Part shown: one piece after another, positions 1-11,164 of the stretch | Layout of the letters: every line of letters begins with the position of its first letter | Position numbering within the stretch: position 1 is the stretch's first letter | Origin: Undaria pinnatifida | Lineage: Eukaryota > Sar > Phaeophyceae > Laminariales > Alariaceae | Assembly: GCA_012845835.1 (NCBI GenBank) | Contig: JABAKD010000023.1 | Location: forward strand, 917,343-981,342 | Length of the DNA stretch: 64,000 nucleotides | Reading direction: 5' to 3' | The notes under the pieces: model-generated | Told to the model about the DNA's origin: nothing | Databases searched by the model: none | The model's input: only the letters and a program-made list of their open reading frames with translations | Translations under genes and position numbers: made by a program

Positions 1-386
1 CGGTGACACGTGTCATCCCTCAAGCATTTCCAGCGGTTACTCTCGAGTCGCCGCCTCGAGTATTAAAATTACGATGCGCCCGATCTATAGTTACCGCGTT
101 GTATTCTTTTCTTGCGAATGCAATTGGCGTTGATATTCCTACGTCAAATGGTATAGCTTACGTTTCGAGACCTACGTAATATCACCACATTCACGGCACG
201 ACATCCTGATATTTTCATCGAATACACTGCTAATTTACTGGGAATCCAGTGGAAGCACGTGCCGCGCCAATGCACAAATATTCCTATAGATATTGTTTTG
301 TAAGCTTCTCCCTTGGTATATTCCCCAGTTTTACTGCTGTTCGTTAGACCAACGAACATGACGTTACGCCGCGTTGAACTCACAAT
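1..386. other. 5' flank, no gene seen
   Basis: I see no coding signature or repeat in this stretch, which runs up to the conserved element in front of the first EsV-1-7 gene. The promoter of that gene should lie here, but no clear TATA box is visible. Confidence 0.4.
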
Positions 387-410
387 GGACAGGTGTGTAC
401 AGCTCGACAG
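387..410 (+). promoter_or_regulatory. Conserved element upstream of EsV-1-7 gene 1
   Basis: The sequence GGACAGGTGTGTACAGCTC begins here, about 30 bases before the ATG at 420. Near-identical versions precede three other EsV-1-7 copies in the window, at 12626-12647, 54576-54595 and 55262-55284, all on the minus strand. It lies outside the reading frame: the ATG at 386 runs into a TAA at 419. It may be a promoter or initiator element, a 5' leader motif, or a remnant of a 5' exon, since AG|GTGTGT resembles a splice donor. The conservation is seen directly; the function is not known. Confidence 0.5.
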
Positions 411-419
411 AGGACAATA

Positions 420-1550
420 ATGCGCCGGTGTTCGCATGTCAGCTGCACCCGAAAACCGAGCTTCAACATCGTCGGCATCAAGAAGCCGTTGTTCTGCAAA
501 CAACATGCGGAGGACGGCATGGTCAGTGTTTACGGCCTACGATGTTCACAGGACTCGTGCATGAAGAGGCCGTGTTTCAATACACCCGGCCGAAAACGAG
601 CCTCGTACTGCAAACAACATGCAGAAGAAGGCATGGTAGACGTATGCAGCAGGCGTTGCCTTTACGATTCGTGCACGAGACGCCCGAGCTTCAACGTCCC
701 CAGCCGGAAACCGGCGATTTACTGCAAGCAACATTCAAAGGAGGGCATGGTAGACGTAAGTAGCAATCGTTGCGCACACGACTCGTGCACGAAGCAACCG
801 GGCTTCAATGTTGTCGGCAGCACGGTGGGAATGTACTGCAGGCAACATGCTGGCCATGGGATGGTAGATGTGTGCAGCAGGCGTTGTTCACAAGACGGGT
901 GCACAAAGGTTCCAAGCTTCAGTGTCATCAGCAGCAAGAAGGCAGTGTACTGCAAAAGACATTCAGAACATGGCATGGTGGCCATTTTTCGCAGTCGTTG
1001 CTCACGCGAATCGTGCCCAAAACAGCCTAGCTTCAATGTCCTCGGGAGTAAAACAGCGGCGTACTGTAAACAACACGCAGAGGATGGCATGGTAGACGTA
1101 CGCCACGGTCGTTGCGCACACGAGTCGTGCACGAAGCGACCGACCTTTAATACTCTTGACAGGAAGTCAGCGTTGTACTGCAAGCAGCACTCGACAAACC
1201 AAGCGGTGGATGTCAAGAGCAACCGTTGCTCTCACGAATCCTGTACCGGATCGCCGCGGTGGGGTATTGTTACCCACGGTTTGCCATCTGTTTGCTCTCG
1301 CCATAAAAACAAACTTCCCGCTGGTTTGGTGATTGATTTTCATCAAATATGTGAAGTTGCTGGTTGTGAATTGGTGGCGAGGTGGGGACTCAACGCAACG
1401 CAGCCTACCCACTGCCCTGAACACGGCCGTCTGCAGGACGGGCAGTCGGGTACTGTTGGGGACGATCACAGGAGGAAAGTATCGTCTAGGTCATCTGACC
1501 GTGCCGAACGAGGGCCCTCGATCCGTGTAAAAGCCGAGTGTTTCTACTGA
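420..1550 (+). CDS. EsV-1-7 repeat protein, intact, nine units
   Basis: A single-exon gene encoding 376 residues. Seven canonical C-X4-C-X16-C-X2-H-X12 units start at residues 4, 42, 80, 118, 156, 194 and 232, an exact 38-residue period (114 bases). A variant unit follows at 270, with 15 residues after its His, and then a unit at 311 with a 15-residue middle spacer; both carry R-W-G in place of the F-N core. The tail is basic and Ser-rich and ends KAECFY. The spacing matches the EsV-1-7 domain described for the phaeovirus gene and for the brown algal IMMEDIATE UPRIGHT protein. The molecular role of the family is not established; the Cys/His spacing suggests metal binding, which is inference. 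I chose the ATG at 420 because it sits three residues before the first unit, as in the paralogue at 53555-54571. There is no signal peptide, membrane segment or frame break, so it is probably functional. Confidence 0.85.
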   Translation: MRRCSHVSCTRKPSFNIVGIKKPLFCKQHAEDGMVSVYGLRCSQDSCMKRPCFNTPGRKRASYCKQHAEEGMVDVCSRRCLYDSCTRRPSFNVPSRKPAIYCKQHSKEGMVDVSSNRCAHDSCTKQPGFNVVGSTVGMYCRQHAGHGMVDVCSRRCSQDGCTKVPSFSVISSKKAVYCKRHSEHGMVAIFRSRCSRESCPKQPSFNVLGSKTAAYCKQHAEDGMVDVRHGRCAHESCTKRPTFNTLDRKSALYCKQHSTNQAVDVKSNRCSHESCTGSPRWGIVTHGLPSVCSRHKNKLPAGLVIDFHQICEVAGCELVARWGLNATQPTHCPEHGRLQDGQSGTVGDDHRRKVSSRSSDRAERGPSIRVKAECFY

Positions 1551-4290
1551 AATGCTTGTCGGTGTGCCCTGTGTAGTTTTTCGCTTTTTCGCGAACTTGA
1601 TCATCTTCTCTGTGCTGAACAGCATGTGTTTTCGTGAAAAGACTGGTTGCTTCTAGATATATCGCTGATACTACTGAGTCTCTTCGCCGGCAGTTTAGCG
1701 AAAAGAGACGTTGGATGTATCTATCAAAAACTCGGTTAGAGTACGCAATCAGATTTTTCCACATGATGAGCCAAGGTCAACCTGTTGGGGCGTTCTTCTG
1801 TGTCTGGAACTTGTCGTTGTCGATGCCATGTCTGTTTGGAGGGAGTGTGGCGAATGATATGGTGTGGTAGAGTCGCCCGGTTTGCAGCTCTTGCTTAAAA
1901 AACCAGCATGTAGAATGACGACGCGAAACTCGTGTCCGAGCATTTTACCTAGCAGTCTGTAGAAATCTCATAAGCAGCTGTGACAGACTACCGCCGTGTT
2001 TCGTGGTGACTCTGCAATAGAGCTTTACGGCTGCTAATGCACGTACGATGGCCGGTACATCACCAAGGAGAGGCTGTTATGAAGGTGTACTTGAAGTAGA
2101 GTATTGCCGATGTAATCTTTTCTTTGCTGGTTTCACAGGAAATTTAGTGTTGTTTAAGTTTCATGACCTGCGTTTTGTTTGTACCATGTAGTTTGCAATG
2201 ACGTTTCACGGGGTGTTGCATGAACACCCGGTGTCATATGGCCACGATCAAATTCCAGAATTTTTGAACGACTTTAAAACTCGACACACAGGCTACTGTG
2301 GTAATCGGTCGGGGGATGCTCTGGTGTGGAGATCCTATATGTGCATCGAACACGCTTCCGCCAACCGACGCGTGTTATGATCGAGGTGCACAGCTCTTGT
2401 TCTGAGGTTCCTCAACTTGGTAGCTTAAGACACCTCCGAAATACTCATTCTACATATTTTCATCGTTCAGAAGCTATTTTAAACGGAAAGTGCCAGCTCT
2501 ATCGTAGCACCTGTCCGATTTTGAATCAATTATTAGGATTTGCTTGCGGCGTAGGCACAACCGACCAAACGAGGGTATGCGGACTGAAGTGACAGACATG
2601 AAGAAGTACCGCTGTAGTTGAACCCCATTAGGAGATATCAAGGCGAGACAAGAGTACGCAACGCCTCCATAACTCCCTCTCAACTGTATAGTGTCTACAA
2701 CATAACGATTGTTTACTTCAACCCCCCTTACACCTCCACCAGGTTGTAGACACCGCCTATTGCAGACCTTTGTGGGAATGGTAGTTATTCAAACGACACA
2801 CACTCGTTGCTCCCTTGAGAGCCTCCATTGATGATTTCCTGGCCTGTCAAGCCGATACGAAATTTCTCGCCGTTTCTGCCGGGGTTGAAAAAAAATACGT
2901 ATTTTTTAAGTCATAATTATCATTGTGATGCAAACGCGCTGGTACTCCCCATTTTGGAGCAGCTCCTAAATGTTGATGTTTGTGCATCATCGGGGTGCCG
3001 ATATTTCGACTGCAAGAAAAGTTTCTCGGTGGAATCAGGGCAGTGTAGTGACCAACGGACAGGAATTCAATAGCAGTACCGGAACCACTTCAAGCTCGCT
3101 GCAGGCACCCCGCAAGCAATGGTTGTCGCTGCTCCGATGGAATACGTGTTCGTTTTGATCAAAGGTGCGGTGGCGGGGTCACGCCAAGGGTCACTTTGTT
3201 GTCGTGCCTTGGGGTAGCTCGAGAGGTTTGCTACTGTGTTCATCTGGACTTTGGAGCTCTTGTCCTTCTACCTATGTTTGAATTTTCAAAAACCATCTGC
3301 AATGCAACAAGGCGCTGCAAGGAGCAAAAGAGAAGCTGAAAAAAACAGAAATTTTACACGTTAGGCACCGACTCGCAATGCGAATTAATTGTTAAATCCT
3401 GGTGAAGAGTTTAATGGGGATAGGCCGCTCCGATCATACACTTGGTCTTCGATGCATACTCTCCCTGCTGGGATTTTTCATGTGTCCTTTCCCAACGTTA
3501 ACACCGTCGATTATACCTGATGCTCATGGGTGCGGAAGACCCGTACTATGTCACCAAATTGATTCTGCAATACGTACACAACACATCCGCGTTGCCAATC
3601 TGATTACCTACGAGCTGAAGAAGCTGTGCTTTAGGTCGGTCTTTCGAATGTATGGAGTAGGCGGATGACATCAAACGACGCGAGTTACAAGTAGCACGTG
3701 ACAAGGAAAGAAGTAAATAAAAACATAGATGAAATAGTCGGCCAAGAAGGAATAATCTAGTCTTCACCTAGTAAAAGTGACAACCAGCGTGTAGTCGCGA
3801 CTGTTCTTGCCAAGGAGTTGTCGCCGTACATTACAGACAGTATAGGGGAAACATTACGGTAAAAATCCGGTTTAGCTGGAAATGGGTACGTGCAGAATGC
3901 AGGAAAATAGAAGAAACAAAGCCGTCGGTAATTCTCTCCATCTGTGGTTTTCAATAGTCGTTCACGGTACTGTTCTCTAACCCAAGAAAGAGCAATTAAT
4001 GAACAAACAACATATCCCGGTACTTGGTGCCAGAGACTATTAATAACCATACCTCACTGATTTGATGTCAGCGGCCTGTGATTTCTAGCACTGAACTCCC
4101 AGATAAGTTAGAACGCAACGACAAGGACTTTGACGCAGCAATGGAAATCTCGTGAATTGTTGGTGTTCGTTTCGAGATTTGTCCGCTTTGCTATGATGAT
4201 TGTTGTTGTCCCGTTTTAAAATATTTCAATTTGGCAGAAGTAACGTTGTTGCCATGATTTGCTCTGGACATAATCCATAATGTGATGCAG
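1551..4290. other. Gene-poor spacer
   Basis: No recognisable gene. Short open frames on both strands (for example 2970-3158 + and 3402-3668 +) have no motif I recognise and are of a length expected by chance. The only repeat I see is a single unit near 2400 that resembles the minisatellite at 27.5 kb. Confidence 0.4.
2396..2445 (+). repeat. Isolated unit of the 26-bp minisatellite family
   Basis: The segment TTCCTCAACTTGGTAGCTTA followed by AGACACCTCC matches one unit of the array at 27490-27730, and the bases before it (about 12, including CTTGTTCTGAGG) also match the start of that array. It is probably the remnant of a related dispersed repeat. Confidence 0.4.
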
Positions 4291-4309
4291 GTCATGCTCG
4301 ATATATGTC

Positions 4310-4720
4310 ACTGGTTGTACGACTTTCAGGATATACAAGATATACTGATGCATTCCTTCCACAACAGTCAGATTCATCCCAGCTGAGAATATTAGTCATT
4401 TCCGCACACAGATTGAGCCCCCCCCGCCCCCCTCCCCCCCCCCCCCCCCCCCCCCCCCCCTCCCCCCTCCCCTGAACCCCCCCACCGCCCCCGCCCCGGC
4501 CACCCCACCGCGCTGCCTCTTGTTCAAACCAGGCCCCCACGCTCTCTTAAAAACTTCTCGTTACCCTCACGGGTTTCACGACTTACAGTAGTCTAGTCTA
4601 TACAATAGATATACTGATGCAGTTAAATCCACAGCTGTCAGATCTTGTCCCCCTGATAAACGATTTTAGAGCTTCCGCGCACGGACTGACTAACATCACC
4701 CTGTTGATACACTGCAGTTC
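4310..4720 (-). repeat. Poly-C/poly-G element, two diverged sub-repeats
   Basis: Two related segments (about 4315-4410 and 4570-4700) share ATATACTGATGCA and a cacacagattga/cacggactga ending. A C-rich run at 4418-4498 separates them. Read on the minus strand, the 4550-4700 part matches 23100-23240 on the plus strand, including the GGGGGCCTGGTTTTGA stretch that runs into a poly-G block. This is therefore a dispersed repeat with an attached G-tract. The open frame inside it encodes only a Gly-rich artefact. Confidence 0.5.
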
Positions 4721-5175
4721 CAAGGGGAATCGCCGACCTTTATCCTCTTGGAAGACACACAACCCGTAGCAAAAACAATCAGATTATCACACACAGCTGG
4801 CAAATATGAGTTCTGACCAAACCTTTTTATCTCACAGCTGGAGCTCATTATAGTTTTTGTAACAATATGTGTGGTGATTATTTTGCAATTGTCCCCAACC
4901 GTGTACGCGCGGACAGTACTTGATACAACCGGCAGGTGAAGTTTGGTTTGTGCTGTGCTGGTGAACGTGTTCATCCATGTTTTCCACTGACTGGACGGTA
5001 TTTTGATCGCTTTTATATTTTGTTGTAAAATAACTTGTGTTTTGAACGTGCCCGCATTGTTAGCAGAGGACATGTTGCAATAAATTATCAACGCCGTTTG
5101 TTTGCCGGACATCGATACTGATAGTAGTGCAAAAGGTCCGCGTCGGGTAATTACATGAGAGCGATTTTTCCTCAT
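4696..5175 (-). CDS. Unassigned open frame, 159 codons
   Basis: An ATG-initiated frame of 159 residues, rich in Ser and Thr, with no motif I recognise. Both ends lie in or near dispersed-repeat sequence (4310-4720 and 5396-5560), so it may be the interior of a repeat element. At a stop frequency of about one codon in twenty, a few frames of this length are expected by chance in 64 kb. I cannot separate a real gene from chance. Confidence 0.15.
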   Translation of the reverse strand: MRKNRSHVITRRGPFALLSVSMSGKQTALIIYCNMSSANNAGTFKTQVILQQNIKAIKIPSSQWKTWMNTFTSTAQTKLHLPVVSSTVRAYTVGDNCKIITTHIVTKTIMSSSCEIKRFGQNSYLPAVCDNLIVFATGCVSSKRIKVGDSPWNCSVSTG

Positions 5176-5395
5176 GATTGAAGCAAGAGCTGTGCGGTCA
5201 ATTTCCTTTCAACTCCGGAACACCTCGAATTCGATGAGGAACGACACTAAACCACAGTCAAACAGAAACGGATGTACTTCATTCAATACATACGACCTGG
5301 GAGAGCACGTCGTTAGATTTCAGTCCACGTGAGACCACTTGAGCTTGACCAAGAGACGATCGCGCGGTAGAGCACCCTTTGAACCATAGATTATA

Positions 5396-5560
5396 TTATT
5401 ACAAAAAATATTTTACACTCCAGCTGTTACATCAAACATTTTGTCGAAACTCATCTTTGCAAGCTGTGTGTGATACTCCGATCGCGCGTATTACGGGTTG
5501 TGTGTCCTATTTAAGGATATAGGTCGGCGACCCCCCTTGCAACTACAGTGTAGCTACCAC
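5396..5560 (+). repeat. Dispersed repeat, shared with 22.95-23.10 kb
   Basis: Nearly the same sequence occurs at 22945-23097, including CTCATCTTTGCAAGCTGTGT and the end AGGATATAGGTCGGCGAC with a CTACAGTGTAG palindrome. At 23 kb this block runs directly into the poly-G repeat. Here the equivalent of that repeat lies 700 bases away in opposite orientation, so the two loci are rearranged relative to each other. Confidence 0.6.
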
Positions 5561-5819
5561 GTTCTTTAAATATGGATATCCCTTTTTCCTCTTCTCACCC
5601 TGGTCACGTCTATCTCAGCCGGTTCTCAACCGTTGCAAATACAAAAGTTTGTAACAAATTTCCCGTGAAGGTGGAGTACTGGCAGATGTTATTGTCGTGT
5701 GAAGATCGAGCATTTCGCAGCTGTGCAGATAAGGGGCAAACATTCTAACAATCTGTCACAATGCTCATCGCCCCGCTGAAAGTGTTGCATCGATATAAAC
5801 GCACCGTCACTGTATTACT

Positions 5820-6105
5820 GGGGTATTAGTCCATTTGTCAACTTGAAAATAGTGGACCATACCTGGCCCAAACTAGGCCATGAATCACTTTCCTAAACTG
5901 AAACGGCGGGATAGCAGATCGGCCAGACATACGGGTGGACCTGTAAATTCATCCAAGCCTTTTCCTTACCTGGGGATACCAGGGAGTACCTTTTTCTAAG
6001 TTCGACATGAGGAAAGTCTGAAAACGTTTTTTCTGGTGGGTGTGGGAATCGAACCAAGGAAACAAACAACACATGGTCTGTCGACGACACCATTTGTTAA
6101 GGTAT
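5820..6105 (-). mobile_element. tRNA-derived SINE, copy A1
   Basis: On the minus strand a tRNA-like head reads ATGGTGTCGTCGACAGACC (A-box region, plus 6076-6093), then GGTTCGATTCCCAC (B box, plus 6043-6055). A body follows with the conserved block that on the plus strand reads CTGAAACGGCGGGAT, ending near GGGGTATTAGTCC. Copies A2 to A4 share the block and its order. A pol III internal promoter with a head and an unrelated body is the SINE hallmark. The anticodon region is not intact, so this is not a tRNA gene. Confidence 0.6.
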
Positions 6106-6107
6106 TA

Positions 6108-6350
6108 GTGGGGTACTAGTCAGTTTGACTACTGACAAAGTGTCAACCAATACAATACCCAAAATAGCCTTACAACCCTCTACCTTCTTGAAACGGCGAG
6201 ATTTAGGTCGGCCGGATATATGACGAGATTGTACCCACCCACAAATTAAGTATCGCTCTGGTAAAGCCCCGGCAAGGGATATTTTTTTTGCGTATTGTGG
6301 GCAAGCCCAACAACTGGGCTAAACATTTGCCTACCGAGAAGGCAACCAAG
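6108..6350 (-). mobile_element. tRNA-derived SINE, copy A2, diverged
   Basis: It joins A1 head to tail. It carries the tail motif (plus GGGGTACTAGTCAGTTTGAC) and the TTGAAACGGCGAGAT block at about 6190, but its head is strongly diverged. The same two-copy arrangement recurs at 42.0-42.4 kb, which suggests either a dimeric element or insertion into a preferred site. Confidence 0.45.
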
Positions 6351-8040
6351 TCTAAAACATTAGACCGTCGCCTTGAGAGGTGACTTGCGTTCTCAACCCA
6401 TAAGCACGCACCTCGTATTCATATCGCTGCCCGAATAGAATGACTACCAACGAGCGTCGCCTCTCATTGCGTAGCGCAAACGAAATAATTTGAACACGGA
6501 GTACACAGTTGAAAAAAATGTAAAGTGACGGAATGTAACGCAACAATATAACCACAACGCGCAGAGTCTACACAACCTATCCACTTATTGTACGTCTCTG
6601 TGAAAACCCGATCAGTCCCACATGTGACTGATCCAGCGTCATGGCGGTCCAACTTTACAGATATCCGTGCCAAATCTACTTTGTCTACATCCATCGTTCA
6701 TGTAACATATTATCCAATCTTTCAACTGTCCTCCTTCTTCTCCATCATGAACGAACGAAACTGTAAAACTGTTCGTGTGCACACACACCGATCTCTTTCA
6801 TTTCAGGCCGCCCCCAACATAGAGCGGGGCTACCAACCACCGTAGATATAAAATTCTCTCGAATCTGCGAGGCATCAGCATACCGATCGCTGTACCCATG
6901 TCGTTATCTTTCTTTGCTGCGAATGTCACCCCAACCTGTGGTCCAACCCCCGGTGACCCCGGCGCCACCCCGGATGTTGGGGATATTTCATGACTTCCTT
7001 CAACCTCTTTTTTCTGGACTTGGCCAAATACTCGGCGTTGTTTATTTTATTTGCTACCTGGTTTCGGTTACCTGCATCTTTCCTTCTTTTTTTATTTTGT
7101 ATATCGTTTTTGTTGTCGTGGTTTGCCTGATTTCTCCTGTCTGAATGGTGTTTTTGTGTTTTGCTTTGCGGGAGAGAGGCTGCCCTGTGCCCTGCGGTAG
7201 CCCCCTCAACGGATCTACCTACAAACGACCGCCCACTCTACGGCATATTTGCCTTTTTGTTTGGGCAGATCAGCTGGGCAGAGAGACGAGGCTGGTTCCG
7301 GGGGGCGTGTTCGTCCCTGTGCTTTTCATAACAATACGACATCAACAGACCGTGAGGTTTTGTGTCTAGGCCTTTTTCTACGAAGTAGTACAGACACGTG
7401 CTGCACCCATGAGTCGAACTCCTCCGCACAACCGCCTCTGGTGTTACGTCTTACTTCCTCGGTGTACCAGGTAGTGGTCATTTCCTGCCCGTGTATACAT
7501 GGGATTGGGGAGACCTTCAGGTAGGTGCGGTTGATTATTCGGCAAGCCAAGCTGTTGACAAACACTGACTAACATCAGCCGATTATGGGTACCTTGGTTT
7601 GCATTCATTTTATAACTTGCGTTAACGCTGGACTTGGCGGTGCGGACTAGTATCCTTCGCCGCCACGTCGTCTCCCGTAAGATGGAAACACCTCGTACCG
7701 GCACATCTGGTGCAGTTGGAAGTGTCGGCAACTGTCTGCAAGGACGATTACAACACTTGGAAATATCACGACGTTTAACACCCTCTATAACAGCGAAGCG
7801 TATGAAACTGTTGAACAAGTATGACCGCTTTTACTTTCGGACACATGCGGGTACTATCACATGCGTTCAGCAGTTCTAGAACAAGTGATCATGATGAACC
7901 ATATCGATAGACGAACCGTCAATTGGACATCGGCACAATCATCGTAAAAAACACAAACCATTTTAGAGAGAAGACGTACAGATGGACAATTTGGCCGTCA
8001 CATTATGGCCATTTCATTACCACACCAATGTTTAAGTGAT
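6351..8040. other. Gene-poor spacer
   Basis: No gene recognised. The open frame at 7444-7818 (-) has 124 residues and no known motif. A short run of ACCCC-containing repeats lies at about 6925-6980. Confidence 0.35.
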
Positions 8041-8235
8041 GCGTTGGGGGATCCTTGACGATACGATCTTGAGAGACACGTGTGTCTGTATCGCGAAACG
8101 ACGAAGGCTACGGTAGGGGGGGACCGCCCCCGTTGTCAGTACCATAATTGAGCAATTCGCGCGAATGGCTCAGTACCTCACAACAAACAAGAATGCTTTA
8201 GGTGAATTTTTTGGGGGCAGCGAATATAGCCTAAC

Positions 8236-8256
8236 CATTCCGTTCATTACGGAATG
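8236..8256. other. Hairpin, 8-bp stem
   Basis: CATTCCGT and ACGGAATG form a perfect 8-bp stem around a 5-base loop (8244-8248). It lies in an open-frame-free region next to the rRNA-like segment, so it may be part of a structured RNA remnant. Confidence 0.4.
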
Positions 8257-8429
8257 ATTTCTCAACGTGTACCATCAAGAAAACCTTACGACGCAGAGGA
8301 CCAGAGGCGTTACTCCAGCAAGTGACCCCCGATACAAAGCAAAAAACTGGCCCAACGGGGACCCCCTAACCGTAGCCTGGGTCAAACCACACCTGACAGC
8401 AGTATAAAACCCAGATTTTCTAATAGATT

Positions 8430-8690
8430 GACTCGTTGTTATCGAGCACGGCCAGCTTAGATAGGTCAGGATACAAAGGAAGGGGAGCGCGCGCGCGCGG
8501 GGGGGGGGGGGTTGACCAGAGCCAACCTACAAGGACCGGCTCTCGTACTAGCAAGGAAAACAACCTCTGCTGAAGACGCCACCCCTGACGCAACTCCTTG
8601 TCGTAATCTTCTATCTCAACACGTACGCCACTCCACGAGCCACCAGCCCGTTGTTTGGCATACTTGAAGAAAGATTAATGACTAACCCCT
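8430..8690 (-). rRNA. Degraded large-subunit rRNA-like segment
   Basis: On the minus strand GCTAGTACGAGAG (plus 8538-8550) matches the sarcin-ricin loop core of LSU rRNA. It is followed, as in bacterial and organellar 23S, by a GG..CC segment and CTCTGGT, then about 60 bases on by ATCTAAGC, which corresponds to the end of helix 95-97 in spacing. On the other side a loosely matching TTCTA...CGTAC block lies at about the right distance. A (GC)n(G)n expansion interrupts it at 8485-8510. It is probably a pseudogene, perhaps of organellar origin. An 18S-like 12-mer at 8166 may be coincidence. Confidence 0.4.
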
Positions 8691-11160
8691 AACACAGCCA
8701 ATGGCATTCAGTCCTAGCGCTTTTTAAGAAGATGAATCCTGCCCACAAATGCTGGCGCCCCCTTGTAGAATCGGGGCGGATTAGCGTAATGAGTGCCCCC
8801 AGAAATGACGTTTCCGTTGTTGTACTCGTACTTAGAAGAATCCTTTCCTCATTTTACTGACGTGCTATACCAATACTTGATCGCTCTAGGGATTACCAAT
8901 ATACGACGGTTGGTTCCGAACCACACTACAGAAGAGTGCCATAATTGAGAGATTACGTAATCAACAGGGATTGGCGGTAGGTTCAGTGCTCAAAATCGAG
9001 GCGCGTGTAAAGTGGTAAACCATAACACGGAAAATACGACCAATAGACTATACATGAAAGAAAAACAAAAAGAGAGGTAGATATATGAACGTGCGGCTTT
9101 TTTTGTTTTGGTTTCCAGCAGACCGACATACATACGCAAGACCCTAAATTTCGCGAGAACGTTGATGGCTAGGCGTCGTTGCCTCCCGTTGACCAAAACG
9201 TTAAAATTGCGCTAAAATAATCGAAAAACATATAACATCTAGAATATCAAATATGACGCGGAGAAATTGAATAAAATTCAAACTTGTGTAAATACAAGTT
9301 ATAAGAGTGTGTTTGAAAATATATAAATCTTTTTTCTTTTCCCAGAGGTGTTTGTTAGTGTTTCCCTTTCCGGGAAAACTCTAGTGTTGTGGGGCACTGG
9401 CACTACCGTGCTATATTTGGTGTTCTTTCAAAACTGCCACAAAGTCATTTTTAGCCAATTTTTGGCAACCGTTCACACGAGGTCGAGAATAAGTGATTCG
9501 GGGCGACCACTACGCCCCTGTCTGTTCAACCCGAAACATGTATGCGAACATTTATGCGCGGTGTCTGCTGCTGGCAACAGAAAATTCCCGAAGAAAACCA
9601 ATTTCAAACCGCTCCATACGATGTGGCCACCAGTCACGTTGGTTTGTGTTGTGTACTTTCCTGGACCACAACAAGTGCTCCTCTCCGCCAGTGAGATTTA
9701 ATAAACGGGGTGCCCAGCCACGGCAGCTTCCTCGACGCGCATGCGATCGTTTGTTCAAGTAGATGGGCCAACGTTTAGACTAATGGCTAAGGAAAAAAAG
9801 TTCGAGACAACTACAGCAAGTCTATCCTAAATGTCACGCGGGTTAGCCACATGATTTAACGTACTTTCCCTGCTGGATAAACAGAGTCATATGACGTGCA
9901 CGCCCTATCACCGCCCAACATGATGGGTCGAGGGGCTTACATAATACGTATACTTACTCAGTAGCAAAAACAAAGCACGTCATATGTACATGCGCCACAT
10001 GGCGTGCCCCGCGCCTTTACGCAATTTTCACTTCTAATTGTAAGGCGTTTCATGTTTCTGAAGAACAGGGTTCATACGTATAGTTTTTGTGCATCTCCTT
10101 TCATGGGATGGAGGCAAAAATGAAAACAGTACACACACAAAGACAACGGTATCTCACCCGTATCACAGAGAGATGCAGGACCAAAACGTAAACGATAACG
10201 TAAATCGTAACAACGCTTGTCGGTATCTGCATTACCGGAACGGAATGCCAGACAACCCCAGGGAATAATAGTAGAGTCCTTCAGGTTCGGGGTCTAAGTC
10301 GTGATAATGATTATCAGTATTCGAAATGACAAAGGTCTTGCCGATAAGTCATCAAGTTTACACCCAATGTCAGTAAGTATGACTCGGTGTGTCTGTTATT
10401 TTTTAATGGGCATCTCCATGACGTACATGTCTTATCAAATTCAAGTACAGATCAGCAGCGGGTTTCTTATGTGGAGGAGCGATTTGCGACTGACACAACT
10501 GTTACTCCTATACCACCGAGGAAGTATATAAACACTAAACTCCTTTCTTTGTCGATCAAGACCGCATTGATCGTATGGTGTTATAACATACGTGGCGTAT
10601 CTAGGTTACCAATGCCAACGGATCATTCAACCTCCACCACTGTAGACTTATGTGATACAATGAGTGTAGTGTTGCACGGCATATACTTTATGTGTGGTAA
10701 ACAAATACGAACCTGATCGTGTAGTCACGACACCGTGCGTCCCTGCAACCCGCTGGGACAAACACGTCTCAACTGCTGAATTCGTGTACCACAAAACCAA
10801 ATCTACAGCACTGCTTGTAAACATTTGAAACCATAATCATAAACCGCAAGCTGTGTTCTCTGGGTCGAACATACTTACACAAAGACGTATGTTCTGCGGG
10901 AGGTAGCGAACGTTACCCACGCTACCACCATCTTACATGTACTATAGGCCGTACAGCCTTGTTGCAGCTTTTTGGCGCCATATAACGGCTTGCCTAGACC
11001 ACAGTTTCTTCCTTTTTTTCGCATGCTTTGCATGAAATTTGATGGAGGGACAACGCTCAAATAGTCACCTTTCAGCCTGTCGAAGTTACCCATGTTGCTG
11101 CGCAAGACTACAGTAACACTCGCCCGGAATAACCCATTGCGACCAATAGGGCCCTGGCTA
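8691..11160. other. Gene-poor spacer
   Basis: No gene recognised. The part next to 8690 may continue the rRNA-like remnant but I cannot align it. Open frames such as 9348-9701 (+) show no motif. The rest is A+T-rich without clear repeats. Confidence 0.35.
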
Positions 11161-11164
11161 TTCG

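Noticed and set aside
393-419. Earlier start of the first EsV-1-7 gene at GTG 393
   Set aside because: A non-ATG start is unlikely in a eukaryotic nuclear gene, and the ATG at 420 matches the start of the paralogue at 53555-54571.
719-1222. Minus-strand open frame with repeated CCLQY segments across the first EsV-1-7 gene
   Set aside because: It is the reverse-strand shadow of the 114-base coding repeat. The same kind of shadow is seen on the plus strand over 11.6-12.6 kb and 53.7-54.6 kb.
4292-4540. Gly-rich protein on the minus strand, and a similar one at 23335-23625
   Set aside because: Both are translations of poly-G tracts with no other coding support.
5820-6105. Functional tRNA gene on the minus strand
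   Set aside because: The A and B boxes are present but the anticodon arm and acceptor pairing are not, and the same head recurs with an attached body at other loci.
8060-8190. 18S rRNA 5' end on the plus strand (GCGAATGGCTCA, GTGTCTGTAT)
   Set aside because: Only short matches are found and the spacing between them does not fit SSU rRNA; the LSU-like signal on the other strand is stronger.
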